Shown: positions 39,201 to 47,773, counted from the first letter of the stretch. The stretch is 64,000 bases of DNA from an uncultured Lentisphaerota bacterium (GCA_903896925.1 CAITZM010000072.1:114934-178933); one strand, 5' to 3'. Program-made: numbers and translations. Notes: generated from the letters alone by a model not told the origin.

Positions 39201-40301
39201 ATGGACAAATTGAATCGCCGGAATTTTATTGGCGCGGTTGCGGCCGGTTCGCTGGCGGCGGGCTGCCGGACACCGCCGGGCGCGAGTGGTGCTGCAAACT
39301 TTTCCCCGCCGCCTCAAGGACGGCGGGCGCGGATTGCTTCGGTCTGCCAGGTGGGGCGCATGCGCAAGGCGATCGCCGAGAGCCTCGCGCTCATGATGGA
39401 GCTGTGCGATCAGGCGCTCGCGCAGAAGCCGGACCTCGTCTGCCTGCCCGAAAATTTCGCCACGGCCAGCCTGGGCAAGGCGCCGCTCCGCGAACGCGCC
39501 GAGGCGTTCGACGGTCCGACGTTGACCGCCGTCGCGCAGCGCGCGAAGCAGCACCGCTGCTACATCGTCTGCCCGGTGTTGCGCGAGGAAGGCGGCCAGC
39601 TGCTGAACTCCGCGGTCATCTTCGATCGCGCCGGCGCGGTGTGCGGCATCTACAACAAATCGCATCCCGTGACGACCTCGCCCGACTACACCTCCTTCGA
39701 AGATGGCGTGATGCCCGGCACGACCGACATCCCGGTCTTCGACCTCGACTTCGGCCGCATCGGCATCCAGATCTGCTACGACATGGGCTTCCCGGAAAAC
39801 TGGGAGCTGCTGCGCAAGAAGGGCGCGCAGCTCGTGCTCTGGCCCTCGGCCTACGATGGCGGCGCATCGCTGTGGACCTACGCCTTTTTGCATCGCTACT
39901 ACATCCTGAGCTCCGTCCGCTCCGGCCAGTCGCGGCTCGTGGACCCGTGCGGCGCGGTGCTCGCGGAGACGCAGCCCACCGACGGCGTCATCGTGCGCGA
40001 CATCAACCTCGACTACATCGTCTCGCACCTCGACTGGAACCGTTCGATCCCCGACAAGATCAAGTCGAAGTACGGCGACCGCGTGGACGTGCGCCGGCCG
40101 AATCTCGGCTGCAGCCATTTCCTCGTCGAGCCGGTGGACCCCGCCATCACCGTGCGCTCGCTCCAGCAGGAATTCGGCTTCGAATCCAGCTTCCAATATC
40201 ACCAGCGCCACCGCGAAGCCCACGCCGCGCTCCGCGCCGGCCGGCAACCAGCGCCGCAGGTTGCATTGCACGGCAACCGCCCCGAGTGGGGCGCATTCTG
40301 A
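39201..40301 (+). CDS. Secreted carbon-nitrogen hydrolase (nitrilase family)
   Basis: A 366-residue amidase/nitrilase-fold protein. The N-terminus MDKLNRRNFIGAVAAGSLAAGC combines a twin-arginine pattern with a lipobox (LAAGC), so it may be an exported lipoprotein. The catalytic triad is visible: Glu84 in VCLPENFATAS, Lys153 in GIYNKSHPV and Cys192 in IQICYDMGFPENW. The sequence between follows the family order. It hydrolyses an amide or nitrile bond in an unknown substrate outside the cytoplasm. ATG 39201 is chosen over the GTG at 39180 because the export signal starts there. Confidence 0.87.
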   Translation: MDKLNRRNFIGAVAAGSLAAGCRTPPGASGAANFSPPPQGRRARIASVCQVGRMRKAIAESLALMMELCDQALAQKPDLVCLPENFATASLGKAPLRERAEAFDGPTLTAVAQRAKQHRCYIVCPVLREEGGQLLNSAVIFDRAGAVCGIYNKSHPVTTSPDYTSFEDGVMPGTTDIPVFDLDFGRIGIQICYDMGFPENWELLRKKGAQLVLWPSAYDGGASLWTYAFLHRYYILSSVRSGQSRLVDPCGAVLAETQPTDGVIVRDINLDYIVSHLDWNRSIPDKIKSKYGDRVDVRRPNLGCSHFLVEPVDPAITVRSLQQEFGFESSFQYHQRHREAHAALRAGRQPAPQVALHGNRPEWGAF

Positions 40302-40313
40302 AGAGGATGCTGG

Positions 40314-40628
40314 ATGCGAAAGATTAGGGCCACGTTTCTGTTGCGGTGTGTGGTGCTCGCCGCGTCCGTATGCCTGTTTGTGGCGTCGTTCTGGCTGCTG
40401 CAATCCATCGGCCTGCGGATTGGCACGGTGGTCTTTCTGATCGTGTTCTGGTTTTTCGGCATAGAGGCGGAGCTGCTGCCGACTTTCCTGGCTTGGTTGC
40501 TCTGCCGTATGGCTTCGCGGGAGCAAGGTCCGGTGGACAGTCTCTGGTTTGTTGATCCCGATCGCGAGAAGCAGGAAGAGATGGACGAGCACACCCGCGG
40601 CAGTTCCAACAATCCCACGATCCGCTGA
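40314..40628 (+). CDS. Small membrane protein of unknown function
   Basis: A 104-residue protein with two hydrophobic segments (LLRCVVLAASVCLFVASFWLL and IGTVVFLIVFWFFGIEAELLPTFLAWLLC) and a charged C-terminal tail (DPDREKQEEMDEHTRG). AGAGGA lies just upstream of the ATG, 12 bases after the nitrilase stop, so it is probably co-transcribed. I recognise no family. Confidence 0.6.
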   Translation: MRKIRATFLLRCVVLAASVCLFVASFWLLQSIGLRIGTVVFLIVFWFFGIEAELLPTFLAWLLCRMASREQGPVDSLWFVDPDREKQEEMDEHTRGSSNNPTIR

Positions 40629-40845
40629 GCGGTTGGCGCGGGAGGGCGAGCGTACTCGCGAGCCGTCTGGGATCGGCGTGTGGGTTTTAATGTGCGGTGT
40701 CCTGTGGGAGGAACGTGCGTAGCGGCTCGCGTGGCCGCTCACCATCCCGGAGGGTCAGCAGTGCAAGGGAAATTGGCGTTGCGCTGTGCGCGGGTTCGTG
40801 GCACAAAGCGGCGCATCGTTTTGACCAACGGAAAGGGCCGCGCTC

Positions 40846-42189
40846 ATGCAAAGACGCACATTCATCAAGCAGGCCGCCGCGGCCTCGCTGGCGTTTCAAT
40901 TTATCCCGCGCCATGTGCTGGGTGCGCCGGGCGTCACGCCGCCGAGCCGCAAGCTCAACCTGGCGGTGATCGGCTGCGGCGGACAAGGCGGCAGTGACCT
41001 GAACAACATGGCCGACGAAAACATCGTCGCGCTGTGCGACGTCGACGACCGCCGGGCGGCGGAGTCCTTCAAGAAATTCCCGCAGGCCAAACGCTTCAAG
41101 GATTTCCGGAAGATGTTCGACGCCATGAGCGACCAGATCGATTGCGTCCTCGTCGGCACTCCGGACCACACGCATGCCGTCGCGGCGATGGCGGCCCTGA
41201 AGCACGGCAAGCACGTCTTCTGCGAGAAGCCGCTCGCGCATTCCGTCGCCGAACTGCGCGCGCTGCGCAAGGAAGCCTCCGCGCGCAAGCTGATCACGCA
41301 GGTCGGCAACCAGGGGCACGCAAGCGATTCGATACGCAACTTCGTCGAGTGGGTGCAGGCTGGCGCGATCGGCAACGTGATGGAGGTCCACGCCGGCTGC
41401 GGTATTTTCCGCGACACCTATGGCCGTAGCAACCGCCTCGCCGCCGTGCAGAGCGAGCGGCCGCCGGTGCCGGCGGAATTCGACTGGGATTTGTGGCAGG
41501 GCCCGGTGGCGGCGCGGCCCTATCACAACGACTACCTGCCGTGGACGTGGCGCGGCTGGCTGCCCTACGGCGGCGGCGCGTTCGGCGACTGGGTCTGTCA
41601 TGTCATCGACCCCGTCTTCTGGGCGCTCGACCTGGACATGCCGACGAGCATCGTCGCCGAGGTCGATGACTTCGACCCGGTGAAGCAGGCCGACTGTTAT
41701 CCCTCGGGGGCTCAGGTGACGTTCGAGTTCGCGGCCAAGGGCCGGCGTGGACCGGTCAAGCTGGTGTGGTATGACGGCAAACGGTCCGTGCCGCGGCCCG
41801 CGGAGCTGGAAAAGGAACGCAAGATGGACGAGGTCGGCGCGGTGGTGGTCGGCGACCGCGGCAAGATCATGTACGGCTCGCATGGCGCGGGCGGCTGCCG
41901 GTTGATTCCCGAGACCGCCATGCAGGCCTACCAGCGGCCGGAGAAAACCATTCCGCGCTGCCGCGAAGGACACTACAAGAACTGGCTGAACGCGATTCGC
42001 GACGGCAAACAATCCGGCTCGCCATTCGAGTACGGCGGACGGCTCTCCGAAATCGGCCTGCTCGGCGTGCTGGCCATCAAGCTCGCCGGTGAAAAACTGT
42101 GCTACGACGGCGCCGCGATGCGCTTCACGAACAACACCGCGGCGAATGCGTTGCTCGCGCCGGCCTATCGCTCGGGCTGGACCTTGTAG
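40846..42189 (+). CDS. Tat-exported Gfo/Idh/MocA-family oxidoreductase
   Basis: A 447-residue exported dehydrogenase. QRRTFIKQAAAASLAFQFIPRHVLGA is a twin-arginine signal. LNLAVIGCGGQGGSDLNNMADENIVALCDVD is the Rossmann fold start, HVFCEKPLAHSVAELR the EKP motif, and GGGAFGDWVCHVIDPVFWALDLD the catalytic Asp/His segment. The C-terminal domain includes RKMDEVGAVVVGDRGKIMYGSHG and NWLNAIRDGKQSGSPFEYGG, both typical of the planctomycete-type secreted branch. GGAAAGG precedes the ATG. The 217-base gap upstream shows no other gene. Confidence 0.9.
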   Translation: MQRRTFIKQAAAASLAFQFIPRHVLGAPGVTPPSRKLNLAVIGCGGQGGSDLNNMADENIVALCDVDDRRAAESFKKFPQAKRFKDFRKMFDAMSDQIDCVLVGTPDHTHAVAAMAALKHGKHVFCEKPLAHSVAELRALRKEASARKLITQVGNQGHASDSIRNFVEWVQAGAIGNVMEVHAGCGIFRDTYGRSNRLAAVQSERPPVPAEFDWDLWQGPVAARPYHNDYLPWTWRGWLPYGGGAFGDWVCHVIDPVFWALDLDMPTSIVAEVDDFDPVKQADCYPSGAQVTFEFAAKGRRGPVKLVWYDGKRSVPRPAELEKERKMDEVGAVVVGDRGKIMYGSHGAGGCRLIPETAMQAYQRPEKTIPRCREGHYKNWLNAIRDGKQSGSPFEYGGRLSEIGLLGVLAIKLAGEKLCYDGAAMRFTNNTAANALLAPAYRSGWTL

Positions 42190-42364
42190 TGCGTTTTGCC
42201 TGACACACGGATCGTTCGCGGTTGTCCTGCGTCCGCGCAACAGGGTGTGCAGGCAGTCCAAGGATGACGACACGAACGAGGCCGGGCGCGGTGCAGCAGG
42301 TTTGCCGCGCTGCACGCTAGGCGCGGGCTTGCACGGCGCGGCGCTTTGCGCTAAACACCCGCGC

Positions 42365-42994
42365 ATGAGCAGCACCATTACCAGCGTGGCCTTCGATCTC
42401 GGCGGCGTGTTGGTCCATCTCAACTATCTGGAGAGCATCCGGAAGATCCTGCCGCTCTGCGATCAGCAGCGCGCGGTCTGCAGCGAGCGATTTTTCGGCC
42501 TGATCGGCCGCGACCCGAGCATGGCCCAATATGAGAGCGGCCAGCTTTCGACGCGCGAGTTCTACAACCGGTTTGTGATGCAGACCGGCTACCGCGGCAC
42601 GCTGGAGGACTTTCGCGAAACCTGGCAGGGCATCTTTTCCGAGAACACGCCCATGATCGACTTCGCGCAGGAACTGGCCCAGACCTACCCGGTCTATGCC
42701 TGGAGCAATGCCGGCGAAATGCATGTCCCCTGGATCTATGAGCGCTTCCCGGCGCTTGGTTTCTTCACCGGCGACGCGATCTCCTGCTACCTCGGCGCGG
42801 TCAAGCCGAACCATGCCTTCTATGAGCGCGCGCTGGCGAAGTGCGCCCTGCGGCCCGAGCAAGTGCTGTTCGTGGATGACCGCCCGGAGAATGTCGAGGG
42901 CGCGCGGGCGGCCGGCATCACCACCGTGCAGTACACCGACACCGTCGCAACCATCGCCGCGCTGCGCGCCGTGCTCAACCACGGGAAAGCCTGA
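42365..42994 (+). CDS. HAD-superfamily hydrolase, subfamily IA-like
   Basis: A 209-residue HAD protein. VAFDLGGVLVHLNYLE holds the N-terminal aspartate motif in the form DLGGVL, where the second Asp is replaced by Gly as in the YihX/epoxide-hydrolase-N branch. YAWSNAGEMHV is motif II (S/N), the AVKPNHAFYERAL Lys is motif III, and LFVDDRPENVEGARAAG is motif IV. It likely dephosphorylates a small sugar phosphate or nucleotide. ATG 42365 gives the normal family start; the frame upstream is noncoding. The following lipid kinase gene starts three bases after its stop. Confidence 0.86.
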   Translation: MSSTITSVAFDLGGVLVHLNYLESIRKILPLCDQQRAVCSERFFGLIGRDPSMAQYESGQLSTREFYNRFVMQTGYRGTLEDFRETWQGIFSENTPMIDFAQELAQTYPVYAWSNAGEMHVPWIYERFPALGFFTGDAISCYLGAVKPNHAFYERALAKCALRPEQVLFVDDRPENVEGARAAGITTVQYTDTVATIAALRAVLNHGKA

Positions 42995-42997
42995 GTC

Positions 42998-43888
42998 ATG
43001 AGCAAAGTACGTGTACTTATCAACCCGAACGCCGGCACGACCAACCCGCTGGAGGCGGTGGTGCAGGCCATCGCCCGCCACTGGGACACGCCGGAGTGCG
43101 AGGTGACGTTCCAGATGACCCACGATGGCGAGGACGGCCGCCGCAAAGCCGAGCGCGCCGTGCGCGACGGCATGGATACGTTGCTGGTCGCCGGCGGCGA
43201 CGGCATGATCAACACGGTCGGCCACGCGTTGCTGGATACCGGCGTCGCGCTGGGCGTGATTCCGACCGGCAGCGGCAACGGCTTCGCCCGGCATTTCAAC
43301 ATCCCCCTGGAGACCGACGCGGCCGTGCGCGCGCTCGCCGGCGCGCAGCGCGCCCGGATTGACGTGGGCACGGTGAACGGCCGGCCCTTTTTCGTCACCT
43401 GCTCCATGGCGTGGGAGGCGGCGATTGCGCGCTCGTTCGAGCGCCTGTCCTTGCGCGGCGTCCTGCCCTATCTTCTGGCCGGCGTGCGCGAGTACGTCAC
43501 CTTCACGCCCCAGCCGCTCGAGGTCACGCTGGATGGCGGCGCCACGCTGCGCTTTCCCGACCCGATGATTGTCACGGTGGCCAACCTCACGCAATACGGC
43601 GGCGGCGCGAAGATTGCGCCGCACGCGCGGCCCGACGATGGCCAGCTGGAGCTGATGGTGTTGCCGCGGCAGGATGTGGCCCAGGTGCTGACCAGCCTGC
43701 CGCGCCTCTACGATGGCACGCTCCTGCAGCTGCCGGATTTGTTCACGCAGCACTTCCGCGACCTCACCATCCGCCGCGCGCAAGCCGCGCAGATCCAGCT
43801 TGATGGCGAACTGCTCGATGCCGGCACGCAGATCGACGTCAGCATCCTGCCGCTGGCGCTGACCGTGCTTGTGCCGGCGCCGGAGTGA
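42998..43888 (+). CDS. Diacylglycerol/lipid kinase (DAGK catalytic, YegS-like)
   Basis: A 296-residue soluble lipid kinase. KVRVLINPNAGTTNPLEAV is the N-terminal strand and helix of the DAGK catalytic domain. TLLVAGGDGMINTVGHALLDTGVALGVIPTGSGNGFARHFNIPL contains the GGDG nucleotide loop and the PTGSGNGFA motif. The C-terminal beta domain includes YGGGAKIAPHARPDDGQLELMVL and AAQIQLDGELL. It phosphorylates a diacylglycerol, sphingoid or similar lipid. This is distinct from the membrane DgkA encoded at 3989. It is the last gene of the rightward block that starts at dnaA. Confidence 0.93.
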   Translation: MSKVRVLINPNAGTTNPLEAVVQAIARHWDTPECEVTFQMTHDGEDGRRKAERAVRDGMDTLLVAGGDGMINTVGHALLDTGVALGVIPTGSGNGFARHFNIPLETDAAVRALAGAQRARIDVGTVNGRPFFVTCSMAWEAAIARSFERLSLRGVLPYLLAGVREYVTFTPQPLEVTLDGGATLRFPDPMIVTVANLTQYGGGAKIAPHARPDDGQLELMVLPRQDVAQVLTSLPRLYDGTLLQLPDLFTQHFRDLTIRRAQAAQIQLDGELLDAGTQIDVSILPLALTVLVPAPE

Positions 43889-43891
43889 GGG

Positions 43892-44806
43892 TCACGTCCA
43901 ACGCGGGCAGATTTTCAGGAAGTTGCAACGGCGGCAGTGGGCCTCGTCGTCGGTGAACTCGAAGCTCTCCTCCGGCTGGGGGCGGTTGGCCGCCGGATCC
44001 TCGAGGAGGAAACTCATCTCGTCGGCGGAGTCGCGGATGTAATCCTTCATCACGTCGAGCGTGTTCGCATCCAGCGCGTGCTGCGTGGCCAGGCCGCCGG
44101 CCAGGTTGAATTCGATCGTCTGCACCTGCTCCGGGGTGACCTGCCATTTTCCGGTCGCGTAGAGCGCGTAGCAGGCCAGCTGCACTTCCGCGCTCGGCTC
44201 CGCGGTCCGGCCGGTTTTCCAGTCGAAGATTTTCACGCCGTTGGCCGTGCGCTGCGCGAAGTCGAGCTGGACGTAGACCTTGATGCCGTCGAGCGTGAAG
44301 CTCGCCAGCTCCTCCATCTCCAGCCACGCGTCGGGCGGCAGCGCGCAGAGCGAGGCGAAAATTTCCGACGCGAAGAAAGTCTGCAGGCAATGGACCGCGT
44401 GGTCGGCGATGTCCTTCCATTGCTCGTCGGCGATGTCCAGCTCGTACTCGTGCTCGAACAGGCCGCAGGCCTTGCGCGGAGTTTGCCGGTAGCGCCGCGC
44501 CAGCGAATCACGGAAATCGGCGCGCAGATCCTTGAGCAGCCGCTCGGTCGCGAGGGCGGCGTCCGGCGGCTGGCCTGCCGCGCGCAGCTCCGTCAGGGCC
44601 GCGTGGATCGCGCGGTGCACCCGGTCGCCGGCCCACATCGCGCGCGTCTGCAGATTTTTAAGGATGTAGAGCTGCCGCGTCCGCGGCGGCCCGTCCGGGT
44701 TCCAGCCGCCCCAGGAGCCGTAGTAGTGGAAATAATAGCGCCGCAGGCAGGCGCGGAACATTTCGTCCCGCGACTTCGACCAGGAAAAATCGTTGGTTAC
44801 AGCCAT
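43892..44806 (-). CDS. PD-(D/E)XK nuclease with Cas4/AddB-type Fe-S cysteines
   Basis: A 304-residue RecB-family nuclease. His64 lies in GDRVHRAIHAAL. The active-site pair is Asp182 (VYVQLDFAQR) and Asp195-x-Lys197 (KIFDWKTG), and Gln209 in EVQLACYALY is the QhXXY motif. Four cysteines, C20 near the N-terminus and C291, C294, C300 at the C-terminus (CRRCNFLKIC), are spaced as in Cas4 and AddB iron-sulfur nucleases. No CRISPR array or cas gene is present, so the gene may serve DNA repair or defence alone. It converges on the lipid-kinase gene with three bases between stops. Confidence 0.88.
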   Translation of the reverse strand: MAVTNDFSWSKSRDEMFRACLRRYYFHYYGSWGGWNPDGPPRTRQLYILKNLQTRAMWAGDRVHRAIHAALTELRAAGQPPDAALATERLLKDLRADFRDSLARRYRQTPRKACGLFEHEYELDIADEQWKDIADHAVHCLQTFFASEIFASLCALPPDAWLEMEELASFTLDGIKVYVQLDFAQRTANGVKIFDWKTGRTAEPSAEVQLACYALYATGKWQVTPEQVQTIEFNLAGGLATQHALDANTLDVMKDYIRDSADEMSFLLEDPAANRPQPEESFEFTDDEAHCRRCNFLKICPRWT

Positions 44807-44812
44807 GGTGCC

Positions 44813-45841
44813 TCACCGGAAATGTTCAAAGCCCGCCGCCTTCAGATCCAAAGATTTTCCCGCCGCGCTCCACACGAGCTGCCCGGCGCCCGGCGTGATG
44901 GTCCCGATGGCGGTCAGGCGCGTGCGGAATTTTTTGCGCCACGCGGCGGCCAGCGCGGCGGCCTTGTGACGCGGCACGGTGAACAGCAGCTCGAAATCCT
45001 CGCCGTCGCCGAGCGCGTGCAGCAGCGCCGCGCGTTTCTTCCAAAGGTTGGAAATGTTTTCGGCGTATTTTCCAAAGCTTGGAAAAGGCGACGGCAAAAG
45101 TTTCCCAGCCTTCGAAAAGCCGGGGGTTTCATTTTCTACGCTCTTGAAAGCCGCCGCCGCGATCGGAATATGCCCGGTCTGGATGTCCGCGCCGACGCGG
45201 CTCATCTCGAGCAGATGCGCGAGATCGGTGGCGAGTCCGTCGCTCAGGTCGATCGCGGCCGTCGCCCAGCGGCCCGCGCGCAGCCACTGGCCTTCGGCTA
45301 GACGCGGGACGAAGCGCAGATGTTTGCCGGCCAGGCTGCCGCCCAGCGCGCCGGTGACGAAGAGCACGTCGCCGGCGCGCGCGCCGGAGCGCAGCAGGGC
45401 CGTGCCGCGCGGCGCGCGGCCGACGGCGAAGACATGCAGTTCGAGCGCCGCGCCTTCGGTGGTGTCGCCGCCGACGAGGGCGAGTTGGTGCTGGCGCGCG
45501 AGCGAGGCGAGGCCCTGGTAGACGGCGCGCAGACGCGCGACGCTGGTGTCGCGCGGGGCGACGAGGTTGATCAGCCCCCACAGCGGTTCGCCGCCCGCGG
45601 CGGCGAGGTCGCTCAAAACGCGGCCGAGCGCCTTGTGGCCGATCTGGCGCGGCGGGGTGTCCGGCAGAAAGTGCCGGCCCTCGATGACCGCGTCGCTCTT
45701 GAGCAGAAAATCGTGGCGCGCCGTGCCGGCGACGACCGCGACGTCGTGGCCGATGCCGGCGCGGACATCCGCGCGCGTCGGCAGCAGGCGCGCGAGCTGC
45801 CGGATCAGTTCACGTTCGCCGAGTTGGTGCAGCGTTTTCAC
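44813..45841 (-). CDS. thiL: Thiamine-monophosphate kinase with repeat-derived insertion
   Basis: ThiL makes thiamine diphosphate from thiamine monophosphate. GTG 45841 overlaps the upstream MauE stop by four bases. RAGIGHDVAVVAG, LLKSDAVIEGRHFLPDTPPRQIGHKALGRVLSDLAAAGGEP, LVGGDTTEG and AAIDLSDGLATDLAHL are the PurM/ThiL-family motifs, and DGEDFELLFTVP follows later. Between HIPIAAAAF and LLHALGDGED lies about 40 residues (KSVENETPGFSKAG through ISNLWKKRA) where other ThiL proteins have a much shorter loop. The DNA of that segment (about 45030-45150) is three TTTCCAA-type palindromes in frame. The insertion probably loops out and spares catalysis. Confidence 0.9.
   Translation of the reverse strand: MKTLHQLGERELIRQLARLLPTRADVRAGIGHDVAVVAGTARHDFLLKSDAVIEGRHFLPDTPPRQIGHKALGRVLSDLAAAGGEPLWGLINLVAPRDTSVARLRAVYQGLASLARQHQLALVGGDTTEGAALELHVFAVGRAPRGTALLRSGARAGDVLFVTGALGGSLAGKHLRFVPRLAEGQWLRAGRWATAAIDLSDGLATDLAHLLEMSRVGADIQTGHIPIAAAAFKSVENETPGFSKAGKLLPSPFPSFGKYAENISNLWKKRAALLHALGDGEDFELLFTVPRHKAAALAAAWRKKFRTRLTAIGTITPGAGQLVWSAAGKSLDLKAAGFEHFR
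45039..45118. repeat. TTTCCAA palindromes, locus 4, inside thiL
   Basis: Three units in a row: TTCCAA-AGG-TTGGAA (45039-45053), TTTTCCAA-AGC-TTGGAAAA (45068-45086, perfect 8-bp arms) and the degenerate TTTCCCAGCCTTCGAAAA (45101-45118). Linkers are about 14 bases. All lie inside the thiL reading frame and keep it open. Confidence 0.85.
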
Positions 45842-46251
45842 GGTGCGGGTTTACTCCAGCCCGCCCAGAGTGTCAACGCGATCAACGCGCCGTTGCGGAC
45901 GAGGTTCCACAGGCCGATGTGGCTGCGACCGGGTTGCAGGGTAAAGCAGCCGCAGTCAATATCGAGGCCGCGCACCAGGCTGATGGCGATGGCGGCGGTG
46001 GCCAGGCCGAGCAAGCCGGACAACCAGAGGGCGCCGGCGGGACGCCAGGCGGGAAATAACAAAGCGAGGGCGGCGCAGATTTCCAACCAGGGCAACAGCA
46101 GCGCCACCGTGTTGATCAGGCCGTCGGGCAGCAGATGGTAGCGAAAGACGACCAGCGCGAAGTCCTGCGGCGCAAGCAGCTTGGGCAGACTGGCATAGAT
46201 GAACAGCCCGGCGAGGAACAGGCGCGCGACCAGTAGCAGGCGGGCGTTCAT
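45838..46251 (-). CDS. MauE/DoxX-like membrane protein
   Basis: A 137-residue protein with four hydrophobic segments (LLLVARLFLAGLFIYASLPKLL, LLPWLEICAALALLFPAW, LGLATAAIAISLV and NGALIALTLWAGW). The motif DIDCGCFTLQPGRSHIG matches the redox-Cys loop of MauE/DoxX proteins, which supply oxidising or reducing equivalents to periplasmic substrates. It sits between a rhodanese gene (overlap four bases) and thiL (overlap four bases). The ATG at 46251 starts the first helix. The partner protein is probably the DUF1573 product encoded upstream. Confidence 0.78.
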   Translation of the reverse strand: MNARLLLVARLFLAGLFIYASLPKLLAPQDFALVVFRYHLLPDGLINTVALLLPWLEICAALALLFPAWRPAGALWLSGLLGLATAAIAISLVRGLDIDCGCFTLQPGRSHIGLWNLVRNGALIALTLWAGWSKPAP

Positions 46252-46733
46252 CGCTCCACCTCCACCTTGCCACCGGCGGCGCGCCACTCGGCCAGACCGC
46301 CGGCGTACAGCACCGTGTTGGTGTAGCCGGTGCGCCGCAGAAACAGAGCCAGCTCCAGCCCTTCGTCACAATCGTTTCGGGCACAGTATGTAATGATGGA
46401 TTGATCGCGCTGCAAATCAAGCTGCATGGAGGCGAGCAGCTCGGCCGCAAGCTCGAAAGGCAGCGACTGGGCGCCGGGGAGGTGGCCTGCGCGAAAATCG
46501 GCCGTTGGCCGCGCGTCGAGGATACGCGACGAACCGGAGGCCACGGCTTGTTGTAGCGTGCTGATGCCGAGCAGGTTGAGTCCTGCTTTTAGTGCGCGAT
46601 GCTCCACATGCTTGGACCATTCGCCACGCAACGGGAGCGGCTCGCGTCGTAGCCAGTTGAGGGCGGCGCAGCTGACGGCCGCAAAGAGCAGGATGGCGGC
46701 AGCACGCAGCAGCAGTGGGAACAAGGCTTTCAC
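46248..46733 (-). CDS. Membrane-anchored rhodanese-like protein
   Basis: A 161-residue protein with an N-terminal hydrophobic anchor (LFPLLLRAAAILLFAAVSCAAL). The rhodanese domain runs from about 55: RILDARPTADFRAGHLPGAQSLPFEL, then IITYCARNDCDEGLELALFLRR with the active-site Cys in the CARNDCD loop, and VLYAGGLAEWRAAGG. It likely transfers sulfur or reduces a thiol in the periplasm. It overlaps both neighbours by four bases (MauE downstream, DUF1573 upstream), so the three act as one unit. Confidence 0.88.
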   Translation of the reverse strand: MKALFPLLLRAAAILLFAAVSCAALNWLRREPLPLRGEWSKHVEHRALKAGLNLLGISTLQQAVASGSSRILDARPTADFRAGHLPGAQSLPFELAAELLASMQLDLQRDQSIITYCARNDCDEGLELALFLRRTGYTNTVLYAGGLAEWRAAGGKVEVER

Positions 46734-47707
46734 CGGATGAAGACCCGGATGGGGACGAGAATTTCGGGACGTGAGGGCAGATCGGTCACGATGCGCACCT
46801 GTTTCCCTTCCAGGCTGCGGAGCACCGGCAGGCTGGGAAATTCGATACGACAGAGGGCGGCGTTGGTGGCCACGATGGTGCAGGCGATGTCTTTGAGCGG
46901 CGGCTCGACGGCCAGCACCCGGAAGGCCGTGTTGCTTTCGCTGCGCAGGGAAAGTTCACGCCGGACCAACTCGCCTTCGCGGCCCACGAGCAGGAGTTCC
47001 GGCGGCATCACGGCAAAGGCGCCCGGGACAAACGCGGAAACCACGGTGGTAAGGCTGGGTTGGCGCGGGTTGCCCGTGCTGATCTTGAGGGTCGCGCGCG
47101 TCAGGCCTTCGGGCAGCGGCGGATGGGTGATGACAATCACGCGAGCATATTTATTACTGATTACAGGTTCGGTTATTACAACAAATGCAGGCGAATCGAT
47201 CTGCGCGCTCACCCTGCCGAGCAGGTTGGTGCCTGCGGCGGTGACGACCAGAGTGTTGGTGGCCGCACAACTGGCCGGAACACGTCCCAGAAAAAGCAGA
47301 TGGGGTTCGATGTCCACCGGATCCACGATCAAGCCCGTCAGGTGCAAGCCAAAGGAAGGTTGGGCCGGGTCGTTCGATTCGACATACACGAGCTTGTGTT
47401 GCGGCCCCTGCCGGCCCCGCAGCACAAAGCGCACGGTGATGGTGGCCGTGCCACCGGGTGGGACGAGGCGGTCGGTGAAGCGGGGCACGAGGCATCCGCA
47501 GGTCGGCCGCAGGCTGAAAATCTGCAGCGCCACAGCGCCGGCGTTGCGGATGACAAAATCGTGCTCGAGTTCGCCGCTGCTTTCGCGTTCGCCAAAATCG
47601 AAGTCCGGCCGGGCGCACTCCAGCCTGGGAGCCGGTTGCGGCGCGGCCCACACCCTCGCGCCCAGCAGGCTGCCGGCCAAGGCCAAGACTAATAACAGAT
47701 TTTTCAT
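46730..47707 (-). CDS. DUF1573-containing secreted protein
   Basis: A 325-residue protein with the signal peptide MKNLLLVLALAGSLLGARVWA. The first domain (about 30-125) is an Ig-like DUF1573 fold: FDFGERESSGELEHDFVIRNAGAVALQIFSLRPTCGCLVP, where the TCGC motif is the family hallmark, then PPGGTATITVRFVLRG and KLVYVESNDPAQP. Two further strand-rich repeats follow. DUF1573 proteins are often found with rhodanese and MauE genes, as here. The molecular role is not known. An AT-rich patch of codons occurs around 47140-47180, unlike the rest of the gene. Confidence 0.82.
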   Translation of the reverse strand: MKNLLLVLALAGSLLGARVWAAPQPAPRLECARPDFDFGERESSGELEHDFVIRNAGAVALQIFSLRPTCGCLVPRFTDRLVPPGGTATITVRFVLRGRQGPQHKLVYVESNDPAQPSFGLHLTGLIVDPVDIEPHLLFLGRVPASCAATNTLVVTAAGTNLLGRVSAQIDSPAFVVITEPVISNKYARVIVITHPPLPEGLTRATLKISTGNPRQPSLTTVVSAFVPGAFAVMPPELLLVGREGELVRRELSLRSESNTAFRVLAVEPPLKDIACTIVATNAALCRIEFPSLPVLRSLEGKQVRIVTDLPSRPEILVPIRVFIR

Positions 47708-47773
47708 TGGACGGACTGGCGGACAGCATAGCGCAAGCGGGCAGCGCGGGCAAATGCCGACGCACCGAAGGTG

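Noticed and set aside
42365..42994. HAD protein as a second heptose phosphatase
   Set aside because: Its DLGGVL motif belongs to another HAD branch and it lacks the zinc loop of GmhB. It is also far from the heptose operon.
43892..44806. Possible CRISPR locus near the Cas4-like nuclease
   Set aside because: I looked for regularly spaced direct repeats around the gene and in the intergenic gaps and found none. No other cas gene is visible.
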